Of a DNA stretch of 60,149 bases, positions 23,888-33,644 are shown piece by piece. Every line of letters starts with the position of its first letter. The stretch's first letter is position 1. The stretch comes from an uncultured Micromonospora sp. Its GTDB lineage: Bacteria > Actinomycetota > Actinomycetes > Mycobacteriales > Micromonosporaceae. The stretch spans positions 1 to 60,149 of the forward strand of contig CALGAM010000025.1 of NCBI GenBank assembly GCA_937951935.1, read 5' to 3'. A program made the position numbers and the translations under genes. The notes beneath the pieces are model-generated. The model did no database searches, had not been told where the DNA came from, and saw only the letters and a list, made by a program, of their open reading frames with translations.

Positions 23888-24583
23888 TCAGCCGCCGCCG
23901 GCCGCGGGCCGGAGCATCGGCGGGTGCAGCAGGCGGGCCGGGCCGCGGCGGTAGAGCTGGGCGGGCCGACCCCGGTCCCCCTCGGTCGTCCGTCCGACCG
24001 GCTCGACGAAACCGGGGGTGGTGGTGACCTTGCGGTGGAAGTTCCGGGGATCGAGCCGGGTGCCCCAGACCGTCTCGTAGACGGTCCGCAGTCGCGCGAT
24101 GGTGAACTCCGCCGGGCAGAAGGCGGTGGCCAGCGGTGTGTACTCGAGCTTGGCACGGGCCCGCTCCACCCCGGCGGCGAGGATCACGTCGTGGTCGAAC
24201 GCGAGGTGGGCGTCGGCGACCCGGGAGACCGGGACCCAGTCGGCAGCCGCCGCGTCGGTGCCGGCCACCGGGGACGGCAGATCCGGCAGCAGGGCCAGGT
24301 ACGCCACGGTCACCACCCGGCCCCGCGGGTCACGCTTCGGATCACCGTACGAGCCGAGCTGTTCGAGGTGGCCGACCGGCTCGGGAATGCCGGTCTCCTC
24401 GGTCAGCTCCCGGGCAGCGGCATCCGACAGGTCCTCGTCGATGCCGACGAACCCGCCCGGCAACGCCCAGCGGCCCTGGTACGGCGGCACGCCGCGCCGG
24501 ACCAGCAGGACGCAGAGTTCGTCCGCACGCACCGTGAGGACCACCAGGTCCACGGTGACGGCGAACGGCGGGTATTCAGCCAT
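23888..24583 (-). CDS. NUDIX hydrolase-fold protein with C-terminal winged-helix-like region (NrtR-like)
   Basis: A 231-residue protein. The N-terminal NUDIX domain (residues about 8-140) carries an intact box (GFVGIDEDLSDAAARELTEE then TGI). The C-terminal 80 residues (YTPLATAFCPAEFTIARLR, YETVWGTRLDPRNFHRKV) match the winged-helix tail of NrtR-type NUDIX regulators and related NUDIX hydrolases. It may hydrolyse ADP-ribose or NAD derivatives, act as an NAD-pathway repressor, or both. ATG 24583 is chosen over GTG 24598. Two regulatory-looking structures lie around the start: a 6-bp hairpin spanning the ATG (24574-24589) and an 11-base inverted repeat at 24600-24632, suggesting autoregulation. 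Confidence 0.82.
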   Translation of the reverse strand: MAEYPPFAVTVDLVVLTVRADELCVLLVRRGVPPYQGRWALPGGFVGIDEDLSDAAARELTEETGIPEPVGHLEQLGSYGDPKRDPRGRVVTVAYLALLPDLPSPVAGTDAAAADWVPVSRVADAHLAFDHDVILAAGVERARAKLEYTPLATAFCPAEFTIARLRTVYETVWGTRLDPRNFHRKVTTTPGFVEPVGRTTEGDRGRPAQLYRRGPARLLHPPMLRPAAGGG

Positions 24584-24589
24584 CTGAAT
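24574..24589 (-). promoter_or_regulatory. Hairpin with the NUDIX start codon in its loop
   Basis: ATTCAG (24574-24579) and CTGAAT (24584-24589) are perfect inverted arms around CCAT; on the minus strand the loop is the start codon ATGG. It could modulate initiation or be a protein-binding palindrome. Confidence 0.45.
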
Positions 24590-24599
24590 TATCACCACC

Positions 24600-24632
24600 T
24601 TGACGAGAAGGTATCACAGCGCTTATCGTCAA
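24600..24632. promoter_or_regulatory. Candidate operator upstream of the NUDIX gene
   Basis: TTGACGAGAAG (24600-24610) and CTTATCGTCAA (24622-24632) are inverted arms matching at 10 of 11 positions, 22 bp centre to centre, 17 bases before the start codon. A third TGACGA-like piece (GAGACGAGAA) follows at about 24634. The spacing suits a dimeric repressor on one face of the helix. Confidence 0.55.
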
Positions 24633-25035
24633 TGAGACGAGAAATGGGGTGCGCCGACCCCGCAACTCGGATCGAGGTCCGTCGGCCGGCAACGACGGCC
24701 CTCTCGGCGGCGCCGGCCTCCGGGCCGGCGCCGCCGCCCGGACCGGCTGGCGGGGGCCAGTCCGGTTCGTACGGGTCACCGGCACCCGACCCGCTCCCCC
24801 GGGGCGCGGTCGCCGGTCGCACCCCACCGGGCGAGATCCGCCCGGGCAGCCCGCCCGAGACGACGACGAGGGACGCGGGGGGCCGCCGGCCCGCGCTGCC
24901 ACGCGGGCCGGCGCGGGCGGAAGCTGTCGACCGTCCAGAAAGCGCGCTCGTCCGGACGATTCATCAGACAGAGACGCCTGACTATGCTGATCTGCCTCGA
25001 TGCGCCGGTAACCCCGGAATGCGACAGGAGGCAGC
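24633..25035. other. Divergent intergenic region upstream of the M28 peptidase
   Basis: 403 bases with no gene. A possible promoter for the peptidase is TTCATC (24960-24965), 17 bases, TATGCT (24983-24988); the -35 match is weak. The stretch 24660-24940 is very GC-rich and featureless to me. Confidence 0.4.
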
Positions 25036-26565
25036 GTGGGTCGTACCAGAGGTAGGTGGAGTCGAGCACTGCTGGCCACCGGGCTCGTGACAGCGCTCGT
25101 GGTGGTCGCGGCACCCTCACCGGCCCAGGCCAGCATCGGGAGCCTCGGCTCCTGGGTGCTGCGCAGGGCGGTCACGGCCAAGGGCGTGCTGAAGCACGTC
25201 AAGGAACTTCAGAAGATCGCGGACCGCAACGGGGGCAACCGGGCCGCCGGCTCGCCCGGCTACGACCGGTCCGTCGACTACGCCGAGAAGGTGTTCCGCA
25301 GGGCCGGGTACCGGGTGACCCGACAGCGGTTCACCTTCCAGACCTTCCTGATCAACAGCCCGTCCCGGCTGCAACGGGTCTCGGACCCGACCGGCGACCT
25401 GCCACACCGGATCATGAGCTACTCGGGCAGCGCGGACGTCACCGCGCCGGCCAGCGTGCCGGTCGGGGACGCCCTGGGCTGCACGGCCGGGGACTTCGGC
25501 GCGGCGAACGCCGGCACGATCGTCCTGATCAGCCGGGGCAGTTGCACCTTCGCGGAGAAGGCGACCAACGCGGCGAACGCGGGTGCGGCGGCGGCCGTCA
25601 TCTACAACAACACCAGCGGCGACCTCTCCGGCACGCTCGGCAACGGCTACACCCTGGACTTCGCGGTGGTGGGGATCACCCAGGCGCTCGGCCAGGAACT
25701 CGTCGCGCAGGTCGCGGCCGGCGGCCTCACCCTGAAGGTCTTCACCGACACCTACCGGGGGACGGCCAGCGCCGAGAACGTTCTGGCGGAGTCGCGCTGG
25801 GGCAACCCGAACAACGTGGTGATGGCCGGCGCGCACCTGGACTCCGTGCCGGAGGGGCCGGGGATGAACGACAACGGCAGCGGCAGCGCGGCCCTGCTGG
25901 AGATCGCCGAGCAGATGAGCTGGATGCCGACGAGGAACAGGGTCCGGTTCGCGCTCTGGGGTGCCGAGGAGGCGAACCTGGTCGGCTCGACGTACTACGT
26001 GGCGAACCTGTCGGCGGCGGAGCGTGACCGCATCGCCCTGTACCTCAACTTCGACATGGTGGGCTCGCCGAACTACGTCCGGTTCGTCTACGACGGGGAC
26101 AACTCGGCGTTCCCGCCCGGCACCGGCTCGGCAGCCGGACCGCCCGGCTCGGCGGCGATCGAGAAGGTGTTCCACGACTACTTCGCGTCGCAGCGGCTCG
26201 CCTCGGCGGAGACGCCGTTCTCCGGACGCAGCGACTACGGACCGTTCATCGCGGCCGGAGTCGACATCCCGTCCGGCGGCCTCTTCACCGGCGCCGAGGG
26301 GATCAAGACGGCCGAGGAGGCCGCGGTCTACGGCGGCACGGCGGGGCTGTCCTACGACCCCTGCTACCACCAGGCCTGCGACGACGTCAACAACATCAGC
26401 GTCAGGGCCATCGACGAGATGTCCGACGCGATCGCGCACGCGATCATCACCTTCGCCTACGACACCCGGATCCTGAGCGCCCCGACGAGGGGACCGGTCC
26501 GGGGCACCACGGCGCCGGCCGGTGCCGGCGGCGGCCTGCACGGCGACCACGAGGTGTCGAGCTGA
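25036..26565 (+). CDS. Secreted M28 family zinc aminopeptidase with PA domain
   Basis: A 509-residue exported peptidase: signal peptide 1-32 ending PAQA; an N-terminal segment; a PA (protease-associated) domain at about 130-240 (DFGAANAGTIVLISRGSCTF); and the M28 catalytic domain. Metal ligands read directly: His267 (GAHLDS), Asp279 (MNDNGSG), Glu311/312 (WGAEEAN; one catalytic, one ligand), Asp340 (NFDMVGS) and His445 within CYHQAC, whose cysteines 443 and 448 probably form the disulfide known in the Streptomyces griseus aminopeptidase. It should release N-terminal residues from peptides outside the cell. GTG 25036 with AGGAGG about 6 bases upstream. Monocistronic. Confidence 0.92.
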   Translation: MGRTRGRWSRALLATGLVTALVVVAAPSPAQASIGSLGSWVLRRAVTAKGVLKHVKELQKIADRNGGNRAAGSPGYDRSVDYAEKVFRRAGYRVTRQRFTFQTFLINSPSRLQRVSDPTGDLPHRIMSYSGSADVTAPASVPVGDALGCTAGDFGAANAGTIVLISRGSCTFAEKATNAANAGAAAAVIYNNTSGDLSGTLGNGYTLDFAVVGITQALGQELVAQVAAGGLTLKVFTDTYRGTASAENVLAESRWGNPNNVVMAGAHLDSVPEGPGMNDNGSGSAALLEIAEQMSWMPTRNRVRFALWGAEEANLVGSTYYVANLSAAERDRIALYLNFDMVGSPNYVRFVYDGDNSAFPPGTGSAAGPPGSAAIEKVFHDYFASQRLASAETPFSGRSDYGPFIAAGVDIPSGGLFTGAEGIKTAEEAAVYGGTAGLSYDPCYHQACDDVNNISVRAIDEMSDAIAHAIITFAYDTRILSAPTRGPVRGTTAPAGAGGGLHGDHEVSS

Positions 26566-26583
26566 TCCGACCGACCGACCGGG

Positions 26584-26613
26584 CGGGGCGGCGCGGGCGA
26601 CCGTGCCGCCCCG
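26584..26613. terminator. Hairpin between convergent peptidase and GTPase genes
   Basis: A perfect 9-bp stem (26584-26592 with 26605-26613), 12-base loop, 18 bases after the peptidase stop and 39 beyond the minus-strand GTPase stop; it may serve both. Confidence 0.55.
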
Positions 26614-26652
26614 TTGCCGTTCGGGGGACGGGTACGGCGGCGGACGCCGGGG

Positions 26653-28347
26653 TCACCGGGAGGCGGCGGCGAGTGCGGAGCGTGCCTCCGCGTACGCCCG
26701 CAACACCCCCCGGACCGGGGTGATGACGTATTCCTGGGCGGCCTGCGCCACCGCATCGTGCATCCGCCCCTCGGCCCGCCACCGTGCCCGGCGTGCGGCC
26801 CAGCCGATGACCGGCCTGACCAGCAGTCCGACGAGCACGCCGAGCAACAGCCCACCGAGGAACAGCACGCCGGGCAGCGGCACGACACCGACGTTCGGGT
26901 GCTCCAGGGGCGGGAAGCCGAGCGCGCGTACCACGTATCCGAGGACCAGCCAGCCGAGCCCGACCAACGCGGTGACCGTGACCAGCCACTGCACCGCGTT
27001 GACCGCTCGCCACCAGGCGGGTGGGCGGTCCAGACCGAGGTCGGTGGTGGTGACGGCCCGATCCAGGGCGTCGGGCAGGTCGGCCAGCCGGGACCGCGCC
27101 GCCGCGGTCACCGCCGCCGACCAGGTGGCGGGGAGCGCGGCACCGGCCCGTTCGGCGACCGTCCGGACGGCCAGACCGACGGCCGCGAGCTGCGCCGAGG
27201 TCGGCTCCGACACCGAGGCCGCCGGTGTCCGGGGCCGGCCGTCGTCGCCGTGCTCCGGCCGGCCGATCTGATCGTCCGGCCGGGGCAGGCGCAACCGACG
27301 CAGCGGATCCGGCCGCAGCCGTTGCCAGGCACGGGCCAGCGGCCAGCCGGTCGCCGCCGCGGCCCGGTGACGGTACGCCTGCTCCGTCGCCTCCGCCACC
27401 GCCGACACACCGGCCGCGGTGGCGAGCGCCTCGATGAGCCGCCGCATCGTCGGCCGGTCGACGTCGTCGGCGACCGGTGCGGTTCCGACCAGCCCGGTGA
27501 GCGTCTCGACGACGGCGTCCAGGTCGCCGGAGAGCCGGCGCAGCGCCGCCTGTCGTTCGCCCACCGCCCGTTCCAGCGCCTCCCGCAGCGGGGCCGTACC
27601 GGCGTCGGTGAGCGCCGAGGTGGCCAGGACCGGAACCCCGGCGAGATCGTCGGCGTCGAGGAGTCGGCGCAGGTCGGCCACGACGCGGGGCACCTCGGCG
27701 GGGGGCAGCCGGTCCGTCTGGTTGAGCACCACGACGGTGATGTCGCGGTGGCGGCGGAACTCCTGCAGGTAGCCGCGGTGCAGCGCGCGGTCGGCGTACT
27801 TCTGCGGGTCGACCACCCAGACCACGAGGTCGACCAGACCGAGCAGCCGGTCCACCTCCAACCGGTGGGTCCGTTCCACCGAGTCGAGGTCGGGAAGGTC
27901 GAGCAGGACCAGGCCGTGCAGGGCCGCCTCGTCGGCACCGTCGAGCGCGCTCTCGCGAACGAACCGGTGCCGGGGCAGGACGCCGACCCAGTCGAGGAGC
28001 TGCGCGGCGCCCTCCAGAGGTCCCCAGACGCAGGCGTGGGTGACCCCGGTCGTCGGCCGCCGGACCCCGACCGGGGACATCTCGAACCGGGCCAGCGAGT
28101 TGAACAGGCTGGACTTGCCGCTCCCGGTGGCCCCGGCCAGGGCGACCACGGTGTGGTACCGGGAGAGGGACAGCCGGGCACCGGCCCGTTCGACCAGGGT
28201 GTGCGCCGCGACGAGCTGGTCGTCGGGGAGGTGACCGTCGACCGCGGTGAGGAAGCGGTGTACCGCCGACAGCCGCTCGACCAGCCGGTCGGCGTCGACC
28301 CGGTCGGCCCGGGCGGCGTCGCGGACCCCGCCGAGCATCTCCGTCAT
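26653..28347 (-). CDS. Dynamin/YfjP-like membrane GTPase (second of pair)
   Basis: A 564-residue P-loop GTPase: G1 GATGSGKSS (near residue 70), a conserved Thr region RRPTTGVTHA (G2), G3-like LLDLPDLDS, G4 NQTD, and G5 ATSALTDAG. The C-terminal half is helical with two hydrophobic segments (about 455-480 and 490-515) and an amphipathic end. It resembles YfjP/EngA-like GTPases fused to a membrane module, as in bacterial dynamin-related proteins. Probably remodels or senses membranes (inferred). It begins 25 bases after the first GTPase, with GGGAGG as ribosome site, and both probably form one heteromeric system. Confidence 0.82.
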   Translation of the reverse strand: MTEMLGGVRDAARADRVDADRLVERLSAVHRFLTAVDGHLPDDQLVAAHTLVERAGARLSLSRYHTVVALAGATGSGKSSLFNSLARFEMSPVGVRRPTTGVTHACVWGPLEGAAQLLDWVGVLPRHRFVRESALDGADEAALHGLVLLDLPDLDSVERTHRLEVDRLLGLVDLVVWVVDPQKYADRALHRGYLQEFRRHRDITVVVLNQTDRLPPAEVPRVVADLRRLLDADDLAGVPVLATSALTDAGTAPLREALERAVGERQAALRRLSGDLDAVVETLTGLVGTAPVADDVDRPTMRRLIEALATAAGVSAVAEATEQAYRHRAAAATGWPLARAWQRLRPDPLRRLRLPRPDDQIGRPEHGDDGRPRTPAASVSEPTSAQLAAVGLAVRTVAERAGAALPATWSAAVTAAARSRLADLPDALDRAVTTTDLGLDRPPAWWRAVNAVQWLVTVTALVGLGWLVLGYVVRALGFPPLEHPNVGVVPLPGVLFLGGLLLGVLVGLLVRPVIGWAARRARWRAEGRMHDAVAQAAQEYVITPVRGVLRAYAEARSALAAASR

Positions 28348-28372
28348 CGGCCGGCCTCCCGCTCGTGCCGGC

Positions 28373-30256
28373 TCATCGGCCCGTCCTCGGGCTGATCGGG
28401 TACGTCGGCACGCCGGTGGCGGCCGTCAGCCCGGTCCGGGCACGGGCGGTGTCGACGAGCCGGGCCGCCGCCCGGAGCCGCTCGCCGGGACCGGCGTGGA
28501 CGCCGACTGCCGCGGTACGGGTCAGGTAGCGCGCCGCCTCGTCGGCGAACAGCTGGTCGACCAGGGCCAGCAGCCGGGTCCGGGCACGGGTCGCCAGGGT
28601 ACGGATCGCCTGGTCGCCGAAGATCGCTTCGAGGACCTTCTGCGCGGCCACGGTCGTACCGCCGGCGGCCGCCACCTCGATCCCGGTCGGGATGAACGCG
28701 GTCGAGGCGAAGACCGCGATCATGACGGCGAGCCCGGTCGCGTTGACCGCGTACGCCGCGCCACGGGCCACCATCCGCCTGCTCTCGCCCTGGCTCCGGA
28801 CCAGCTCGACCACCTCCTGCTGCCAGTCGCGGACCAGGCGCTCCGCGCGCTCCGGCAGGTCGGCACCGGGTCGGGCCAGGTCGGAGGTGAGCAGCGCCCG
28901 CCCCGCCGGGTGTAGCTGCCAGGCCGCGTGGCTCTGCTCGGCAGCGGCGGCGGCGGCCTCCCGCAGCAACGCCACGAGCTGGGACTCGATCGCGGTCCGC
29001 AGCTCGGTGTTCGGGGCGGGACGCCGGGTCGCCGCCGCGACGATCCGGTCCCGGATCCGGCCGACCCGGGCCTCCAGGCCACGGAACAGTTCCCCCGCGC
29101 CGACGAACTCCTGCCACCGGGTCAGCACCTCACCGCGGAGCAGCCGGCCGTCCCGCAGGCTCTGCTCCACCGAGCGTCGGGCGCTCCGGTACGCCGCGCG
29201 GACACCCTCGTCCAGGGTCTGGGCGGCGGTGACCTGCTGGTCGGCGGCGACGGCCAGGCCCTCGACCGCGGGGACGAGCGCGGCGACGGCGCCGTCGAGG
29301 GTCTGTCGGATCACGGCCGCGCGGGCGCCCGCGTCCGCGGCGAGGCGGCCGAACCAGGCCCGCAGCGGCTCGGTGAGCCGGTCCGGCAGCAGCCCCTGCC
29401 CGTCGACCACGGTCTCGGGGAGCACGAACAGGGGCGCGTCGGCCAGGCCGTGGGCGGCCAGCATCTCCGTCAGGTGCGTGGACACCTCGGTGGCGGCCGC
29501 CGGCGGAACCCGGTCCAGGACCAGCGCGATCACGGTCCCGCGCAGCCGCGCCGTGTGCAGCAGCTCCCAGGGGACGGCGTCGGCGTACCGGGCGGCGGTG
29601 GTGACGAAGAGCCAGAGGTCGGCCGCGGCGAGCAGTTGGGCGGCCAGGGCGCGGTTGGCGTCGACCACCGAGTCGATGTCCGGCGCGTCCAGGAAGGCGA
29701 CCCCGGCCGGCAGCGCGGGGGCGGAGACCAGCTGCAGGGCGTCGGGGCGGTCCGTCGGTTCGGTGGTCCGGGTCAGCCCGGGCAGCAGCCTGCCCTGCCG
29801 GAACCACGCCGCGTCGAGCGGGTTGCAGACCAGGACCGGTGACCGGGTGGTGGGCCGGAGCACCCCGACGCTGCTGACCCGGGCCTGGACGAGGCTGTTG
29901 ACCAGCGTCGACTTGCCGACGCCGGTGGAGCCGCCGACGACCACCAGCAGCGGTGCGTCGAGCCGGGCGAGTCGGGGTAGCAGGTAGTCGTCGAGTTGAC
30001 TGACGAGCGCGGCACCGACCCGGCGGGCCTCGTCGACACCGGGCAGGGGCAGCGGGTACGTCGTGGCGTCGACGGCGGCCCTCAGCTCGACGAGGGCCCG
30101 GTGGAGGTCGGACAGCCCTTGGGGCTCGTTCGGTCTGGGGTGGGTGGGCACTGGCGGGGCGTACCTGTCCGGGCCGAAACCGGCGTCACCGTCGTGTCTT
30201 CCTGTGCCGACCGTGGACATGCCGAGGCCGGTGGCCAGATCGCCATGGGTCGTCAC
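28373..30256 (-). CDS. Dynamin/YfjP-like membrane GTPase (first of pair)
   Basis: A 627-residue GTPase: G1 VVGGSTGVGKSTLVNSL, G2 region RPTTRSPVLV, G3-like FLDAPDIDS, G4-like LVLDRV (weakly conserved), then a helical region of about 350 residues with one clear hydrophobic segment (about 535-555, GLAVMIAVFASTAFIPTG) and many arginine-rich heptads. Same family as the next gene but only distantly similar. Start GTG 30256 is tentative: there is no strong ribosome site, and ATG 30220 is possible. It is divergent from dnaK with 304 bases between, and its promoter may share the HspR region. Two adjacent unequal dynamin-like genes are typical of heteromeric bacterial systems. Confidence 0.8.
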   Translation of the reverse strand: MTTHGDLATGLGMSTVGTGRHDGDAGFGPDRYAPPVPTHPRPNEPQGLSDLHRALVELRAAVDATTYPLPLPGVDEARRVGAALVSQLDDYLLPRLARLDAPLLVVVGGSTGVGKSTLVNSLVQARVSSVGVLRPTTRSPVLVCNPLDAAWFRQGRLLPGLTRTTEPTDRPDALQLVSAPALPAGVAFLDAPDIDSVVDANRALAAQLLAAADLWLFVTTAARYADAVPWELLHTARLRGTVIALVLDRVPPAAATEVSTHLTEMLAAHGLADAPLFVLPETVVDGQGLLPDRLTEPLRAWFGRLAADAGARAAVIRQTLDGAVAALVPAVEGLAVAADQQVTAAQTLDEGVRAAYRSARRSVEQSLRDGRLLRGEVLTRWQEFVGAGELFRGLEARVGRIRDRIVAAATRRPAPNTELRTAIESQLVALLREAAAAAAEQSHAAWQLHPAGRALLTSDLARPGADLPERAERLVRDWQQEVVELVRSQGESRRMVARGAAYAVNATGLAVMIAVFASTAFIPTGIEVAAAGGTTVAAQKVLEAIFGDQAIRTLATRARTRLLALVDQLFADEAARYLTRTAAVGVHAGPGERLRAAARLVDTARARTGLTAATGVPTYPISPRTGR

Positions 30257-30449
30257 GGCTAAAGACTGCCCGATCGCTGCAACACAGACAACCGAAACGG
30301 AGGGCTCACGGGTGCGCGCCACCTCCCCCGTCCGCCGACCGTGGCCCGCCGATCCCCGCGCTGACCTCTGTCGATGCCGGATCTCGCCCGCCTCGTCATC
30401 GGCGTACGGCTTCGGGGCATGGTTGCGTCGATGCGACTCAAGTCTGGCT

Positions 30450-30479
30450 TTGACGTCGCCGACGGCCGTGGCACTATTG
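30450..30479 (+). promoter_or_regulatory. dnaK promoter
   Basis: TTGACG (30450-30455), an 18-base spacer and CTATTG (30474-30479). The -10 overlaps the HAIR element, so HspR bound there would block RNA polymerase. The rest of the 304-base gap 30257-30560 shows no gene; an isolated ACTCAAG half-site lies at 30436-30442. Confidence 0.6.
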
Positions 30480-30495
30480 AGTCCAGTCCACTCAA
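30477..30495. promoter_or_regulatory. HAIR element (HspR operator) upstream of dnaK
   Basis: TTGAGT-N7-ACTCAA (30477-30482 and 30490-30495) matches the HspR-associated inverted repeat CTTGAGT-N7-ACTCAAG except for the outermost left base. HspR, encoded by the fourth gene of this operon, should bind here with DnaK as co-repressor, as known in Streptomyces. Confidence 0.9.
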
Positions 30496-30560
30496 CTTGT
30501 GGTGGGTGCGTTGCGGGCCGGTGCCCGACACCTGCCGGGTAGCGAAGCGAGGAAGCGAAG

Positions 30561-32429
<1,869 letters not shown>

Positions 32430-32486
32430 CGCCCGACCACGGCACGCGTGTCGTTGGCCCTACGCACGACGGAGCGAGGTAGTCGC

Positions 32487-33509
32487 ATGACGGATCAGCC
32501 ACAAGCCGCCGACCCGGGCACCACCGGCTCGGCGCCGGGTGGCTCCGCGCCCGCCGGTACGACCGACGAGCGCATCGTCATCCGGGACAAGCGGAAGATC
32601 AAACTAACCGGAAACCCGGCCGGCGAGGCCGGGGCAGGCGACGCGACGGGTGCGACCGGGGCCGGGACCGACGCTGCCAGCGGCGGGAAACCGGTCGTCA
32701 AGGACCCGAACCCGGACCCGGAACCGTCGGCCGTCGACGCCGAGCCGGTCATCGCCGCCGGTGAGGTCGACGACACCGAGTCCACGGCGGCGGCCGCGAC
32801 GGTCGACGATGTGAAGTCGTCCGACAGCGGTCCCGAGGTGGTCGACTCGGTGACCACCGACGGTGGCGCCGAGGCGACCACCGATCCGGCCGCGACCACC
32901 GAGCCACCGGCCGGGGCGACCGGCGAGCCGGCGACGTCGGCGATCGACGACGCCGAGGTCGCCGAGGCCCTGGCGTCTGCCGGGCCCGAGGGACCGGTGG
33001 TGGACGCCCCTGCCGAGCCGGTCAGCGGTGGCGCCGCACCGGCCGAGGAGCAGCAGCAGGAGGTGGCGGCCCTCAACGCCGAGCTGGAGGCGCTGCGGGC
33101 GGAGCTGGAGGAGCGGACCCAGGACCTGCAGCGGGTGACGGCCGAGTACGCCAACTACCGCAAGCGGGTGGAACGGGACCGCGGCCTGGTGGCGAAGGAG
33201 ACGACGGGTGCCGTGCTGACCGCGCTGCTGCCCGTGCTGGACGACCTGGACCGGGCCCGGGAACACGGTGACCTGGTCGGGCCGTTCGGCGCGGTGGCGG
33301 AGCACCTGATCAACACGCTGACGAAGTTCGGTCTCACCCCGTTCGGTGAGAAGGGCGACCCGTTCGACCCGAACCGGCACGAGGCGGTTGCCCACCAGAC
33401 CTCGACCGAGGTCACCGAGCCGACCTGCGTGGATGTCATGCGCCGCGGCTACCAGCTCGGCGACCGGGTGCTCCGCGCCGCCCTGGTCGCGGTGGCCGAC
33501 CCGGAGTAG
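32487..33509 (+). CDS. grpE: Nucleotide exchange factor GrpE with long acidic N-terminus
   Basis: A 340-residue protein; the true GrpE part is the C-terminal 160 residues: a coiled coil (QEVAALNAELEALRAELEER then EYANYRKRVERD) and the beta domain (VLPVLDDLDRAREH, FGEKGDPFDPNRHEAVAH, VMRRGYQLGDRVLRAALV). It releases ADP from DnaK. The preceding 170 residues are Ala/Thr/Asp/Glu-rich and low complexity, much longer than in most GrpE proteins (about 200 residues in total). ATG 32487 has GCGAGG upstream. It starts 57 bases after the dnaK stop. Confidence 0.97.
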   Translation: MTDQPQAADPGTTGSAPGGSAPAGTTDERIVIRDKRKIKLTGNPAGEAGAGDATGATGAGTDAASGGKPVVKDPNPDPEPSAVDAEPVIAAGEVDDTESTAAAATVDDVKSSDSGPEVVDSVTTDGGAEATTDPAATTEPPAGATGEPATSAIDDAEVAEALASAGPEGPVVDAPAEPVSGGAAPAEEQQQEVAALNAELEALRAELEERTQDLQRVTAEYANYRKRVERDRGLVAKETTGAVLTALLPVLDDLDRAREHGDLVGPFGAVAEHLINTLTKFGLTPFGEKGDPFDPNRHEAVAHQTSTEVTEPTCVDVMRRGYQLGDRVLRAALVAVADPE

Positions 33510-33560
33510 ACCGACCGGAAGCACGTGACCCGGGTCAGGAGTTGACACATCCGGCACGTC

Positions 33561-33617
33561 GTGGTCGAGGTGCCACCCGCGTCCCGCTCCGAGGCGCGCG
33601 GGTGGGACCTCGACCAC
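33561..33617 (+). promoter_or_regulatory. Large hairpin between grpE and dnaJ
   Basis: Arms 33561-33581 and 33597-33617 (21 bases each) pair with a single mismatch around a 15-base loop, ending 27 bases before the dnaJ start. Its size is like a terminator, but it lies inside the operon; it could attenuate, be an RNase processing or stability element, or hide the dnaJ ribosome site. A consensus-like TTGACA at 33542-33547 lies just upstream, without an obvious -10. Confidence 0.75.
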
Positions 33618-33644
33618 GCGACGGAGGAAGGGGGTGGACGACCG

